Assembly (NCBI GenBank): GCA_963713275.1
Contig: CAVQLG010000001.1
Span: forward strand, 35,265-99,264
DNA length: 64,000 nt
Source: CAIWHR01 sp963713275
Lineage (GTDB): Bacteria; Pseudomonadota; Gammaproteobacteria; Burkholderiales; Casimicrobiaceae
Reading direction: 5' to 3'
Under the pieces are notes generated by a model. That model was given only the letters and a program-made list of their open reading frames with translations. It made no database searches and was not told the DNA's origin. Every line of letters starts with the position of its first letter. Positions within the stretch are counted from its first letter, which is position 1. Shown here one piece after another: positions 1 through 9,182 of the stretch. Made by a program: the position numbers and the translations under genes.

Positions 1-1
1 T

Positions 2-250
2 CTCCTTACCGACCGCGGCACCTGGCTCAACTTCAAGAACCGGGGAGAGCTCGCCATCCTGGTCGAAGGCGACCGCAAGCTCTTCAATCCGTACGGCGTG
101 ATGCGGGTCAACCCGGCGCGCCACCCGCACGTGAAGAAGGCCGACGGGGAGGCGTTCATCCACTGGCTCACCTCGGCGGAGGGACAAGACGCCATTGCAG
201 CCTACAGGATAGGCGGCGAACCGCTGTTCTTTCCGGCAGCCCGGCGGTGA
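2..250 (+). CDS. tupA: Tungstate ABC transporter substrate-binding protein, C-terminal part
   Basis: The gene enters from the left edge; only the last 82 codons are present. The frame contains TDRGTW, then LVEGD, FNPYGV, VNPARHPH and WLTSAEGQ, and ends with an LFFP motif. These are hallmarks of the C-terminal lobe of TupA-type periplasmic oxyanion-binding proteins, which deliver tungstate to the TupBC permease. The N-terminal lobe and signal peptide lie outside the window. No tupB or tupC follows, so the permease genes are either upstream or elsewhere. A molybdate or generic PBP-superfamily protein is the alternative, but the motif series favours TupA. Confidence 0.8.
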   Translation, partial: LLTDRGTWLNFKNRGELAILVEGDRKLFNPYGVMRVNPARHPHVKKADGEAFIHWLTSAEGQDAIAAYRIGGEPLFFPAARR

Positions 251-354
251 TCGGCCTCGTCCTGCGCGCCGCGACCGCTTTCCTGCCTGCCGCGTGGCCG
301 CCGACCTGCCGGCGAGCCGTTACCCATTCCTACGGAGCAGGATTCGCCGGGTGT

Positions 355-368
355 TTGATCTTAGGCAA
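355..368 (+). promoter_or_regulatory. Possible FNR/DNR-type box
   Basis: TTGAT, four bases, then GGCAA resembles the FNR/CRP-family site TTGAT-N4-ATCAA. One half is perfect and the other is degenerate. It lies about 70 bases before a DUF2249-like gene, a family often controlled by oxygen or nitric-oxide sensors. Weak support. Confidence 0.22.
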
Positions 369-436
369 GCCCCCTCCCGCGCTGCGATGCAACAATGTAA
401 TCGCTGCCATCCGGGCAGTGCAAGAATCCAAAGATC

Positions 437-712
437 ATGAACACCGCCCTCCAACTCGACCGGCCGACTGAACGGGAAGTGACTCCGCATCAGACACTCG
501 ATGCGCGCAGCCTTTCGGAGCAGCTGCGGCACGAGCTCGTATGCGAAGCGCTGGAGAACCTGCCCTCCGGCGCGACGTTCCGCTACATCGTCGGGCAGTA
601 TCCCATCGTGCTGATGGAAGAGCTCCTGCAGCGCTATGGCTCGCGCCGCCTGAAATACCGGTTCGTCGAAAGTGACGCCGATCACGTCGTGATCGACATC
701 ACGCTGTACTGA
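437..712 (+). CDS. Small DUF2249-like protein
   Basis: This is a 91-residue protein without signal peptide or membrane segment. After a polar N-terminus of about 35 residues it carries a short alpha/beta unit: LENLPSGATF, then YPIVLMEELLQRYGSR, then a strand ending VVIDITLY. The layout matches the DUF2249 (TusA-like fold) pattern of a 'leaving the P-x-G strand, helix, final I-x-I strand' unit. Such proteins are often near denitrification or oxygen-response genes, and the function is unknown. It stands alone, in the opposite orientation to the downstream nucleotidase. Family assignment is from pattern only. Confidence 0.6.
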   Translation: MNTALQLDRPTEREVTPHQTLDARSLSEQLRHELVCEALENLPSGATFRYIVGQYPIVLMEELLQRYGSRRLKYRFVESDADHVVIDITLY

Positions 713-809
713 GCGTTGAGCGGTCGGCCTGTACGCCCCGGGAGCGGCAGCGCGCGCTGCCGGGGTGGCGTGTACTCGGGCGCGGCGGCAGCGCGGGCGG
801 CGAAGGTCG

Positions 810-1709
810 TCAACGCGCGTTCTTGATGCCATGCGGAACATGGCCCGCGGCGACGTGCCTTGCCGCCGAGGCCACGTGCGAGTGCTGATCGTCGAAGAAG
901 ATGTCGGCGCCGAACGCGCGCAGGAACTCGGCTTTGTCGAGGCCGCCGAGAAAGAGCGCCTCGTCGATGCGGATGTTCCAGGCACGCAGCGTGCGGATCA
1001 CCCGCTCGTGCGCCGGCGCGCCCCGGGCGGTCACGAGCGCGGTGCGGATGGGGCTGCGATCCTCCGGGAAGTCGGACTGGATGCGGTGCAACCCGAAAAG
1101 GAAGTCCTTGAACGGCCCGCCTGAGAGCGGCCGGAGCGCCGCCTCGGTCTCGCTGCGGGCGAACTCGGCCAGGCCGCGCTGCTGATAGACGCGCTCCGCC
1201 TCGTCGGAGAACAGCACCGCGTCGCCGTCGAAGGCGATCCTGAGCTCGCCGGACTCGTTGCCGCCCATCGCGCCCGGAAAGATCGTTGCCGCCGCGTAGC
1301 CGTCGTCCAGCGCGCGGCGGACGTCGCCGGTGTCGGCCGACAGGAAGAGGTGCGCGCCGAACGCAGGCACGTAGCGCGACGTCGGCTCGCCCTTGGTGAA
1401 CGCCGCCCGCGTGATGTCGAGCCCGTAGTGCTTGATGGCGTTGAACACGCGCAAGCCGGTGTCGGCGCTGTTGCGCGACAGCAGGATCACCTCGACGTAC
1501 TGCTTGTCCGCACGGTTGACGCCCAGCAGCTTCTTCACCAGCGCGAACGCCGGTCCCGGCGCCAGGATCTCGTCCTCGTGCTCGACCTGATAGCGGTGGT
1601 AGGCGTCGACGCCGGCTTCGGTGTAGATGCGATGGCTCTCGGTCAGGTCGAACAGCGCCCGCGACGAGATGGCGACGACGAGCTTGTCAGCGAGCGTAGG
1701 CGTCGCCAT
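810..1709 (-). CDS. 5'-nucleotidase (NT5C1-like family)
   Basis: The 299-residue soluble protein matches the 5_nucleotid family (cytosolic type I-like 5'-nucleotidase) found in many proteobacteria. Visible blocks are AISSRALFDL near the N-terminus, YHRYQVEHEDEIL, a VEVILLSRNSADTG block around residue 75, TKGEPTSRYVPAF, and a C-terminal DIFFDDQ motif that fits a HAD-like metal site. It would remove phosphate from nucleoside monophosphates in the cytoplasm. It is a single gene; its start lies about 90 bases from the end of the downstream flavin dehydrogenase operon. The frame is intact. Confidence 0.82.
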   Translation of the reverse strand: MATPTLADKLVVAISSRALFDLTESHRIYTEAGVDAYHRYQVEHEDEILAPGPAFALVKKLLGVNRADKQYVEVILLSRNSADTGLRVFNAIKHYGLDITRAAFTKGEPTSRYVPAFGAHLFLSADTGDVRRALDDGYAAATIFPGAMGGNESGELRIAFDGDAVLFSDEAERVYQQRGLAEFARSETEAALRPLSGGPFKDFLFGLHRIQSDFPEDRSPIRTALVTARGAPAHERVIRTLRAWNIRIDEALFLGGLDKAEFLRAFGADIFFDDQHSHVASAARHVAAGHVPHGIKNAR

Positions 1710-1799
1710 CGCCGGGCAAAAGCTCAGGCAAGCAGGGCAAGGGGTCGAGTCCCGCGGCGCGCATTGGCCTCATCGCAGGGCGATGCCTTTCCGACCCAC

Positions 1800-3290
1800 T
1801 CACGAATCAAAACTTCGACCCGGTCGCGCGGTCGTGCTCGACCCCGGTCGCGGTGGCGAGGCGTCGCGGGCCACGACGTGCAACGCGTCCTCGGTCGTCG
1901 GCAGCGCCGCGAGCTCGCCCAGCGTCAGCGGCTTCACCGGAAACCGCAGCCGATAGTAGCCGACCGCCGCCGGCGAGAGCTTGCGTTCGCGCGCGATGAT
2001 CTCGGTGACGGTCAAGCCGCAGAACCGCCCCTGACAGGGGCCCATGCCGCAGCGCACGAACGCCTTCGCCTGATTGGGGCCGGTGCAGCCTGCGGCCACT
2101 GCGGCGACGACCTCCCGCGCCGTCACCTCCTCGCAGCGACAGACGATGGTGTCCCCCTTGGGCAGCCGGAAGGCGTCCGCCGGGCGGTACAGCGTGTCGA
2201 AGAAGCGGCGACCGCGAGTAGCGCTCGCGAGGCTCTTGCGCGGTTCGACGGCGGCGAGGTCGCGCGCCTCGGCATCGATGAGGCCCAGGGCGTTGGCGGC
2301 CGCGAGCACGGCCAGCTGACCGCTCGCCACAGCCGCCTCGGCACCGGAGATGCCGCCGCCATCGCCCGCGACAAACAGGTTCGGGACGGTCGTGCCCCCC
2401 CAGTCGTCGAGGGTGGGCTCCCAGCATACCTGGATCTCGTTCCAGCGCAGCGCGCAGCCCGCCACGGCGAACAGGTTGACGTTCGGCACGACGCCCTGGT
2501 GCAGCAGCAGCACGTCGGCGTCGATCGCGTGGGTCGTCCCGTCCTTCTCGTAGCGCACCGTCGTCAGCCGGCCGTCGCCTTCCGCCGCCAGCGCCGTGAC
2601 GTGCTCGACCACCTTGACCGCAGCTTTCACTTCGCGCAGCAGCCGCAACCCCCGGGCGAAATAGTCGGAGGTCAGAAACCCCAGGGCGTGCGTCGCCGCC
2701 TCCGCATAGCGGCCTTTGGGCGTCGTGTCGAGGAGCAGGTCGACGCCGCGCCCCACCCTGAGAAACTGCGTTGCCACCAGCCACAGCAGCGGACCGGACC
2801 CCGCCAGCACCACGCGCCCGGCGGGCACCAGCCCGGAGGTCTTGAGGAGCACCTGGGCAGCCCCGGCGCTCAGCACGCCGGGCAGCGTCCATCCCGGGAT
2901 CGGAAACGGCCGCTCGTGCGCTCCGGTCGCGAGAATGACCGCGTCGGCGATCACCGTCTCGATCCGGCGCGCGCCCTCGCCGCCCAAGGCGACGGTGAGT
3001 TCGCAGGTGCCGTCCTCGCACTTGGCGACACCGACCACCGCAGCGCCGGCGACGTGCGTCGCGCCCCCGCGGCGAAAGCGCTCGACCAGCGCCGCCCCCT
3101 GCCCGTCGTCGTCGCCGAAAACGCTTCGGTCGACCAGCGGACTCGAAACCAGCCCGCGGTGAATCTGTCCTCCTGGGGTGTGCATCTCGTCGAACACGAC
3201 CGTGCGCATCCGGTACGCCGGCGCAAGCGCACCGGCGGACAGCCCCGCGGGACCGGCGCCGACGATGGCCAGATCGTAGCGCCGCGTCAC
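1800..3290 (-). CDS. FAD-dependent alpha subunit of a heterotrimeric dehydrogenase (HcnB/OoxA-like)
   Basis: From the GTG at 3290 the protein starts with a Rossmann FAD fingerprint (DLAIVGAGPAGLSAG). It carries a second nucleotide site (VVLAGSGPLLW) and an FVAGDGGG block that closes the FAD domain. The C-terminus has a BFD-type [2Fe-2S] domain with cysteines in IVCRCEE, FVRCGMGPCQGRFCG. This is the alpha subunit of the HcnABC/octopine-oxidase/D-hydroxyproline dehydrogenase family. GTG overlaps the TGA of the small ferredoxin gene by four bases, which indicates translational coupling. The amine substrate cannot be told from the sequence. Confidence 0.85.
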   Translation of the reverse strand: MTRRYDLAIVGAGPAGLSAGALAPAYRMRTVVFDEMHTPGGQIHRGLVSSPLVDRSVFGDDDGQGAALVERFRRGGATHVAGAAVVGVAKCEDGTCELTVALGGEGARRIETVIADAVILATGAHERPFPIPGWTLPGVLSAGAAQVLLKTSGLVPAGRVVLAGSGPLLWLVATQFLRVGRGVDLLLDTTPKGRYAEAATHALGFLTSDYFARGLRLLREVKAAVKVVEHVTALAAEGDGRLTTVRYEKDGTTHAIDADVLLLHQGVVPNVNLFAVAGCALRWNEIQVCWEPTLDDWGGTTVPNLFVAGDGGGISGAEAAVASGQLAVLAAANALGLIDAEARDLAAVEPRKSLASATRGRRFFDTLYRPADAFRLPKGDTIVCRCEEVTAREVVAAVAAGCTGPNQAKAFVRCGMGPCQGRFCGLTVTEIIARERKLSPAAVGYYRLRFPVKPLTLGELAALPTTEDALHVVARDASPPRPGSSTTARPGRSFDS

Positions 3291-3604
3291 TTCCGAGACC
3301 TCGGATCGGAATCCCGTGCTCCCTTCTGGGTCTCCACCTCCATGCCTTCCGCCACGCCGACCAGGCAGCCCTGCTGATTGGGACGGCCGTCGACAACGAC
3401 CAGGCAATCGAAACAGGCGCCCATCAGGCAGAACGGCCCCCGGGGCTCGCCGCCGACCGCGGTGGTCCGGCACGCCGGACGACCCGAGGCCAGCAGCGCC
3501 GCGGCAACGCTGTCCCCCGCCCGCGCGGCAAAGGGCCGGCCATCGATCAGGATCGTGACTGCCGGGGCGGGAACGAGCAGTGCGTCAGGCAGCCTGCGGA
3601 ACAT
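3287..3604 (-). CDS. Small [2Fe-2S] subunit of the heterotrimeric dehydrogenase (HcnA-like)
   Basis: This is a 105-residue protein with the 2Fe-2S ferredoxin fold of the HcnA/SoxA-small-subunit type. It contains ILIDGRPFAARAGDSVAAALL, then the cluster cysteines in the pattern ACRTT...GPFCLMGACFDCLV, and a final QQGCLV. It should carry electrons between the two flavin subunits. The chosen ATG lies 20 bases inside the end of the DAO subunit gene, and the stop overlaps the start of the alpha subunit, so the three genes form a tight operon. Confidence 0.85.
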   Translation of the reverse strand: MFRRLPDALLVPAPAVTILIDGRPFAARAGDSVAAALLASGRPACRTTAVGGEPRGPFCLMGACFDCLVVVDGRPNQQGCLVGVAEGMEVETQKGARDSDPRSRK

Positions 3605-4709
3605 CGAACCTCCGCGCCGAGAACGGCGCCAGCGACGGTGGCAGCGATCCGACCGCGATGGCCGGTGCCAGCACCTGGGCATGGACGGCGGCCAGCGTGA
3701 CGCCACTGTGGCTCGCCGCGAGGAATGCGCCGGGATGCGCCGGGGACTGCTCGTAGACCGGGAAGCCGTCGGGGCTCAGCACCCGCAGCGCGGCCCAGGC
3801 ACGGTTGACGTGGGCGGAGCGCAGCGCCGGAAAGGCACGGACCGCGCGCGCCGCCATCGCCGCGAGCACCGGCATCCCCAGCCGCTCGTCGAATCCCCCC
3901 TCCTCCTGCGAATCCCCAACCAGCACCGTGCCGTCGTCGGTCTGGCGCAGCGTTGACAGCGGCAGCGGCAGGAACGGGCGCATCCGCTCGAGCACGATGA
4001 CCTGCCCTTTCTGCGGTCGCAGGGGCGCGGCAAGGCCGACCATCGGCGCGAGCTTGCAGTTGCCCAGCCCCGCGGCGAGCACGATCCGTTCGGCCGAGTA
4101 CGTGCCACCGGGCGATGCCACGTCGAACCGATCGGGGCGCATGTCGATACGGCTCACCGCGTGCCCGGAGCGAACCACGCAGCCGCTGCGGTGCAACGCC
4201 ACATGCAGGCCATACAGCAGGCGCAACGGATCGCATTGGCCGTCGAGCGGGCAAAAGGTGCCTCCGGCGACGTCGACGCCGAGCCCCGGAAGCCGCTTCA
4301 CCAGCGCCGCGCGGCCGAGCACCTCGTAGTCGTAGCGCTCGAAACCCGGCTGCGCAACCAGCGTCGCGAGCGTGGCGGCGCGACGCTCGAGCTCATCGGT
4401 GTCGAGGCACAGGTGAATGCCACCTTTCTGCGACAGGCCCACGTCGACGCCGCCCGCCTCGCCCACTTGAGCGGCAAGCCGCGGCCACTCCCGCTGCGAG
4501 CGCCGCGTCCACGTTCCGTAGCCAGGCAGGCCCGCACCCTTGCCCTGCACCCAGACCAGTCCGAAGTTACCGCGGGCCGCCCGGAGCGCACGGTCGCCCT
4601 CGTCGAGCACCAGCAACCGGGCGCCGAGCGCGCGCAGACCGAAAGCGATCGCACTGCCCACGAGCCCGCCGCCGATCACCGCCACGTCGAATTGCGCCCC
4701 GCCCGCCAT
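3585..4709 (-). CDS. DAO-family FAD oxidoreductase, beta subunit of the heterotrimeric dehydrogenase (HcnC/OoxB-like)
   Basis: A 374-residue D-amino-acid-oxidase-fold protein. It begins with the FAD fingerprint DVAVIGGGLVGSAIA and ends with a YEQSP...LAASHSG block typical of glycine/D-amino acid oxidases. In this family the DAO subunit oxidises the amine or imino acid, and electrons pass to the FAD/BFD subunit through the small ferredoxin. It is first in the operon and overlaps the ferredoxin gene. Candidate substrates are D-hydroxyproline, octopine/nopaline or glycine (cyanide formation). None can be chosen from the sequence, and no proline-pathway genes lie nearby. Confidence 0.83.
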   Translation of the reverse strand: MAGGAQFDVAVIGGGLVGSAIAFGLRALGARLLVLDEGDRALRAARGNFGLVWVQGKGAGLPGYGTWTRRSQREWPRLAAQVGEAGGVDVGLSQKGGIHLCLDTDELERRAATLATLVAQPGFERYDYEVLGRAALVKRLPGLGVDVAGGTFCPLDGQCDPLRLLYGLHVALHRSGCVVRSGHAVSRIDMRPDRFDVASPGGTYSAERIVLAAGLGNCKLAPMVGLAAPLRPQKGQVIVLERMRPFLPLPLSTLRQTDDGTVLVGDSQEEGGFDERLGMPVLAAMAARAVRAFPALRSAHVNRAWAALRVLSPDGFPVYEQSPAHPGAFLAASHSGVTLAAVHAQVLAPAIAVGSLPPSLAPFSARRFDVPQAA

Positions 4710-4931
4710 GACCCGATTCTAAGCTGCGCCGCGCCGGCAATCACGCGCCAAAGCGTTCGCGGGCCGGCCCGAGGCGTGTGAAGTGTGGCAAGCATGCCCA
4801 ACCCGAACTTCCGCGGCGGATGCCTTCACCGCCGATGCCGTCGGCAGACCGCGGCGTCCCGGCGCGGTGTCCGCCGCTCGACGCGCGTTCCCTGGTGTTC
4901 CGGGGCAAACGGCGTCGAGGCGACGGCGCAG

Positions 4932-5543
4932 TCACCGGGCCGGCACCGACACGCCGGCGAAACGCAGGATCGGCGGGATCTCCGCTGCGAAATCGACCCA
5001 GCCGTGATCGCCCCCGCCCGCCACGTACTGCGCAGCACCGGCGTAGCATGCCACCGCTTCGCGCCAGTCGAGGAGCTCGTCGCCGCTGCGCTGCAGCAGG
5101 AAGTAGCGCTCCGGCCGGGTGATCCGCGCCACCTTCATCTGCGCAAGCTCGGCGAAGCTCGCCGCCGTCACGTCGAAGCGCTCGCCCGTGTACGGGTTCT
5201 CCTGAGGGCCGGCGTAGGGGCGCAGATCGTCGTAGGGGCGCGTCGTCGGGTTGATCAGCGCCGCGCGCACGCCGAAGCGCTCGGCGAGCACCGTCGCGTA
5301 GTAGCCGCCCAGCGAGCTGCCGACGATCGTCAGCGCGGCCGGGGCGTCGGCGCCGAGCTCCGCTTCGATCCAGGCCGCGAGCCCCGCGACCGCCACCGCC
5401 GGCGCGAACGGGAGTTGCGGCACGTGCAGCCGGGGCCGCGCCGCGGGTGGAACCGCCGCAACCGCGCGGGCGAAGAGCTGCGCCTTCGCGCTTCGCGGCG
5501 AGGAGATGAAGCCATGCAGGTAGAGGATGGTCGGCGCGGTCAT
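4932..5543 (-). CDS. yqiA: YqiA-type alpha/beta-hydrolase esterase
   Basis: A 203-residue alpha/beta hydrolase of the UPF0227/YqiA family. ILYLHGFISS carries the oxyanion-hole strand, GSSLGGYY holds the nucleophile serine, NPTTRPY follows the typical ALLINPA position, and a late GGDHGW supplies the catalytic histidine. E. coli YqiA hydrolyses short acyl-CoA and nitrophenyl esters; the physiological substrate is unclear. It starts 9 bases after the mpl stop, so the two are probably cotranscribed. Confidence 0.85.
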   Translation of the reverse strand: MTAPTILYLHGFISSPRSAKAQLFARAVAAVPPAARPRLHVPQLPFAPAVAVAGLAAWIEAELGADAPAALTIVGSSLGGYYATVLAERFGVRAALINPTTRPYDDLRPYAGPQENPYTGERFDVTAASFAELAQMKVARITRPERYFLLQRSGDELLDWREAVACYAGAAQYVAGGGDHGWVDFAAEIPPILRFAGVSVPAR

Positions 5544-5552
5544 GGCCGGCGT

Positions 5553-6911
5553 TCACGCGGCGAGGGCGGCAAGCAGGCGGTCGTGGATCCCGCCGAAGCC
5601 GCCGTTGCTCATCACCAGCACCTGGTCGCCGGGCCGCGCCACAGCGACGATGTCGGCGACGAGCGCGCCAAGGTCGTCGCGGACGCAGGCCTTCGCGCCC
5701 AGCGGCGCGAGCGCCCCCGCGACGTCCCAGCCCAGGTTCGCCGCGTAGCAGAACACGCGGTCCGCGTGGCCGAGGCTGCCCGGCAGCGCGTCCTTCACCG
5801 CCCCCAGCTTCATCGTGTTCGACCGCGGCTCCAGCACGGCGAGGATGCGCGCGTTGCCGACCTTGCGCTTGAGGCCGTCGATGGTCGTGGCGATCGCCGT
5901 CGGGTGATGGGCGAAATCGTCGTAGACGGTGATGCCGTTGACGGTGCCGCGCGCCTCGAGCCGGCGCTTGACGCCGTTGAACGCGGCGAGCGCGGCGAGG
6001 CTCGCCGGCACCGGCACGCCGACGTGGCGAGCCGCGGCGATCGCCGCCAGGGCGTTCAACTGGTTGTGCCGGCCCGCCTGTCCGAAGGTGAGCACCCCTT
6101 GCGGGGCTCCGCCCAGCCGGATGCCGCCGTCGCCGGCGATCGTCCAGTCGGCCGCGGACCCGGCGCCCTCGGCGAGGCCGAAACGCTCGACTTCGCTCCA
6201 GCAGCCACGCGCGAGCACGCGCGCGACGCTCGCCTCGCCGCCGTTGGCGATCACCCGCCCTTGCCCCGGCACCGTGCGCAACAGGTGGTGGAACTGCGTC
6301 TCGATCGCAGCGAGGTCCGAGAAGATGTCGGCGTGGTCGTACTCGAGGTTGTTGAGGATCGCGGTCCGCGGCCGGTAGTGGACGAACTTCGAGCGCTTGT
6401 CGAAGAACGCGGTGTCGTACTCGTCGGCCTCGATGACGAAGAACGCGGACTCGGTGAGCCGCGCCGAGACGCCGAAGTCGGCCGGCACCCCGCCGACGAG
6501 AAACCCCGGATCCAATCCCGCCTGGTCGAGGATCCACGCCAGCATCGATGCCGTCGTCGTCTTGCCGTGGGTGCCCGCGACCGCCAGCACCCACTTGCCG
6601 CCGAGCACGTTCTCGAACAGCCACTGCGGCCCGGAGACGTACGGCCGGCCCGCGTCGAGGATCGCCTCCATCAGCGGGTTGCCGCGCGAGACGACGTTGC
6701 CGACGACGAACGTGTCGGCGCCGGCGGCAACACCGTCGAGCTGCGCGGGATCCCAGCCCGCGGTGAGATCGATGGAGAGCGCGCGCAGCTGCTCGCTCAT
6801 CGGCGGGTAGACGTTGGCGTCGCACCCGGTCACCCGGTGGCCGGCGGTCTTCGCGATCGCCGCGATGCCGCCCATGAAGGTGCCGCAGATGCCGAGGATG
6901 TGCAGATGCAT
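5553..6911 (-). CDS. mpl: UDP-N-acetylmuramate:L-Ala-gamma-D-Glu-meso-DAP ligase
   Basis: The enzyme recycles murein tripeptide by ligating it to UDP-MurNAc. The 452-residue Mur-ligase-family protein starts MHLHILGICGTFMGG, has the ATP loop GTHGKTT at residues 113-119, a YDTAFFDKRSKF segment in the central domain, and a C-terminal MSNGGFGGIHDRLL typical of Mpl. The ATG at 6911 is preferred because the family N-terminus begins there; the frame extends further upstream without homology. It is cytoplasmic, with yqiA downstream and an MFS gene 31 bases upstream. Confidence 0.93.
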   Translation of the reverse strand: MHLHILGICGTFMGGIAAIAKTAGHRVTGCDANVYPPMSEQLRALSIDLTAGWDPAQLDGVAAGADTFVVGNVVSRGNPLMEAILDAGRPYVSGPQWLFENVLGGKWVLAVAGTHGKTTTASMLAWILDQAGLDPGFLVGGVPADFGVSARLTESAFFVIEADEYDTAFFDKRSKFVHYRPRTAILNNLEYDHADIFSDLAAIETQFHHLLRTVPGQGRVIANGGEASVARVLARGCWSEVERFGLAEGAGSAADWTIAGDGGIRLGGAPQGVLTFGQAGRHNQLNALAAIAAARHVGVPVPASLAALAAFNGVKRRLEARGTVNGITVYDDFAHHPTAIATTIDGLKRKVGNARILAVLEPRSNTMKLGAVKDALPGSLGHADRVFCYAANLGWDVAGALAPLGAKACVRDDLGALVADIVAVARPGDQVLVMSNGGFGGIHDRLLAALAA

Positions 6912-6942
6912 GCGTGGCTCGTCGTGGAATGCGCGTTCCCGG

Positions 6943-8181
6943 TCAGCCGGCCCCGGCGCCGCGGTGCACCGCGTGCCGCCTCCAGCCGGCGAGGAACCAG
7001 ACGTAGGTGAGCACGTGGCAGGCGAGAACCACCGCGAATGCGGTCCGCAGGCCAACTCCGCTCCCCGTCTGGCCGTGGCCGCGCGTCGCGTCGATGATGA
7101 GGCCGATCCCCCACTGCGCCGCGAAGCTGCCGACGAACATCAGCAGGTTGAGCGCCGTGCTCGCCCGAGCGGCGAGCTCCTTCGGGAAGCCCTCGCCGAG
7201 GATCGGGTAGCCGAGGATGTTGACCGCCGCGCCAAACCCGTACAACGCCCACCACGTGTACGTTCCGGGCCACTGCAGGACGATCGCGGCCAGGGCGAGG
7301 GCGTTGAGGGCGAAGCCGCCGGCGAAGAGGTGCCGCGGGTGAAGGCCCCGCCGCGCGAGCCGCGTCGCCAGCATGCCGAGGATCACGTAGCCGGCGAGGA
7401 TCAGCGCGCTCATCAGCAGCAGGTGCCGCGCCGCAGTCGCTCGGTCGTAGCCGTTGATCTCCATCAGCCACGGAACCGACCACAAGCCCTGGATCGCCAT
7501 GAACGAGCCCATGCCGAAGCTGCCCAGCGGGGCGATCCACCAGAAGCGCCGGTTGCGAAAGATCGTCCGCACGCCCGCCCACTGCGCCGCAACACCGCCG
7601 CCTGCCGCCGCCTGCTGCGTATCCGGCACGCGCCACCAGATCCACGCGGCGATGCCGAACGCGAACAGGGAGAGCACGACGAAGACGCCGCGCCAGGTGG
7701 TGAACCGCAGCGCGAGCTCGACCGGCGTCGTCGCCGCCAGCGCGCCGACGCCACCTGCCGCCATGACCCAGCTCGCGAGCGAGGCCTGCCGCTCCGGCGG
7801 GTACCACGCCGAAACCGCCTTCAGCGGTGCCATCAGGCAGACGGCGACACCCAGCCCGATCAGCGCGCGGGCGATCAACAGACCGGTGACGCCGTCGGCC
7901 AACGCGAACGCCAGCGTGCCGATGCCGCAGAACAGCAGCAGCGCCGGCTCGACGCGCCGCGGGCCGTAGCGGTCGAGCAGCATCCCGGCAGGGATCTGCA
8001 TCGCGGCGAAGGCGATGAAATAGGCGCTGGTGAGCAGTCCCAGCGAACCGGAGGACAGCGCGAGCTCGCGCGTGAGCTCCGGCGAGATGACCGCGTTGAC
8101 GGTGCGCAGCAGGTAGGAAAGCAGGTACCCCGCGGCGAACGCGAAGTACACGGGCAGAAAGGGAACCGGCGGGGCGGACAT
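6943..8181 (-). CDS. MFS transporter, anion:cation symporter-like
   Basis: A 412-residue major facilitator with about twelve hydrophobic segments. The loop 2-3 motif is present as LLDRYGPRRVEP, and a short cytoplasmic centre separates two six-helix halves (residues about 195-215). It resembles bacterial MFS proteins of the ACS/organic-anion type, but the substrate cannot be read from the sequence. It lies directly upstream of mpl on the same strand and could share its transcript. Confidence 0.8.
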   Translation of the reverse strand: MSAPPVPFLPVYFAFAAGYLLSYLLRTVNAVISPELTRELALSSGSLGLLTSAYFIAFAAMQIPAGMLLDRYGPRRVEPALLLFCGIGTLAFALADGVTGLLIARALIGLGVAVCLMAPLKAVSAWYPPERQASLASWVMAAGGVGALAATTPVELALRFTTWRGVFVVLSLFAFGIAAWIWWRVPDTQQAAAGGGVAAQWAGVRTIFRNRRFWWIAPLGSFGMGSFMAIQGLWSVPWLMEINGYDRATAARHLLLMSALILAGYVILGMLATRLARRGLHPRHLFAGGFALNALALAAIVLQWPGTYTWWALYGFGAAVNILGYPILGEGFPKELAARASTALNLLMFVGSFAAQWGIGLIIDATRGHGQTGSGVGLRTAFAVVLACHVLTYVWFLAGWRRHAVHRGAGAG

Positions 8182-8468
8182 GGTGGGAACGCGCGCAGTC
8201 GCACGCCCGCGCGCGAGTCAGGCGTGAACGAGTAGGTGAACCGTACCCGTCCGGCAGTGCCGTGCCCCGAGCTCGCCGGGCGCGCAGGCGCGGGCATGGA
8301 AAGAAGGGGGATTCATCGGGCAACGCAGGGCGAGCAGGCAGTCGATCGGGCTGCAAGGCCCGGGCCAGTCGCCTATTATCGCCGACAGCGGCGAGCTTCG
8401 CGCATGCCGCAACCGACGGACCGACGGCGGAGCTCGGCGCGGCGCGTCGTCCCGAAACCAGGACCAAG

Positions 8469-9003
8469 ATGGCTGCCCGGGGAACACTGCTCGAAACGCC
8501 CCGCCTGCGGCTGCGCGTGCCGGTGCCGGCAGACCTCCCGCTGCTCGAGGCGCGCGTGTTCGCCGACGCCGCGGTGATGCAGCACGTCGACGCGGGCGGG
8601 GTGCCCGACGCCGGGCGTGCCGCGGCGGTCTTCCGGACGCTGGACCACGAGGGCACGGGCCGCGCGCCCGGCGTGCTCGTCGAGAAAGCCGGTGGCGAGG
8701 TCATCGGCTACGCCGGACCGCGACTTTGCACGGTGCTCGGCGCCGAGGACTTCGAGATCGGATTCGTGCTCGCCCGCTCGGCCTGGGGCCGGGGTTACGG
8801 CAGCGAGATCGGCCGCGCGCAGGTCGGCCACCTCCTCGGCGCACTCGGCTGCCGTCGGGTCCTCGCGCTTGCGGCACCCGCCAACACGCGCTCGATCGCC
8901 ACGCTGCTGAAGCTCGGCATGGCGTTCGTCTGCCGGCGTGGACGTTCCTGGGCGCGGGCTGCGCAACGTCTACGCCGCGGTGCGGCCGCGCGGCCCCGGC
9001 TGA
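8469..9003 (+). CDS. GNAT-family N-acetyltransferase (one frameshift)
   Basis: The product begins with a RimJ/RimL-like start (LLETPRLRLRVP) and has the acetyl-CoA segment RSAWGRGYGSEI around residue 100, then ANTRSIATLLKLGM. After about position 8935 the homologous end (VDVPGRGLRNVYAAV...) continues in another frame and stops at 9001-9003. A one-base indel therefore splits the gene here, and a sequencing slip is more likely than a mutation. The intact length would be about 178 residues. Substrate unknown. Confidence 0.72.
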
Positions 9004-9182
9004 CGGGAGGCCGTTCCGGGCTGCTCGTTCGTTCGCGACGGGGACGTCGTGAGCCCCCGCGGTTCGGGGATATTTTGCGCCGCGGGGGGCGCGCGGGTCC
9101 GTCGCCCGTGGGCGCTGAAGCGGCATCAGGTTGCGATCTCGCGTGTACCGGCCATCCGCAAAGTGCCTGCCAATTGATTTGC

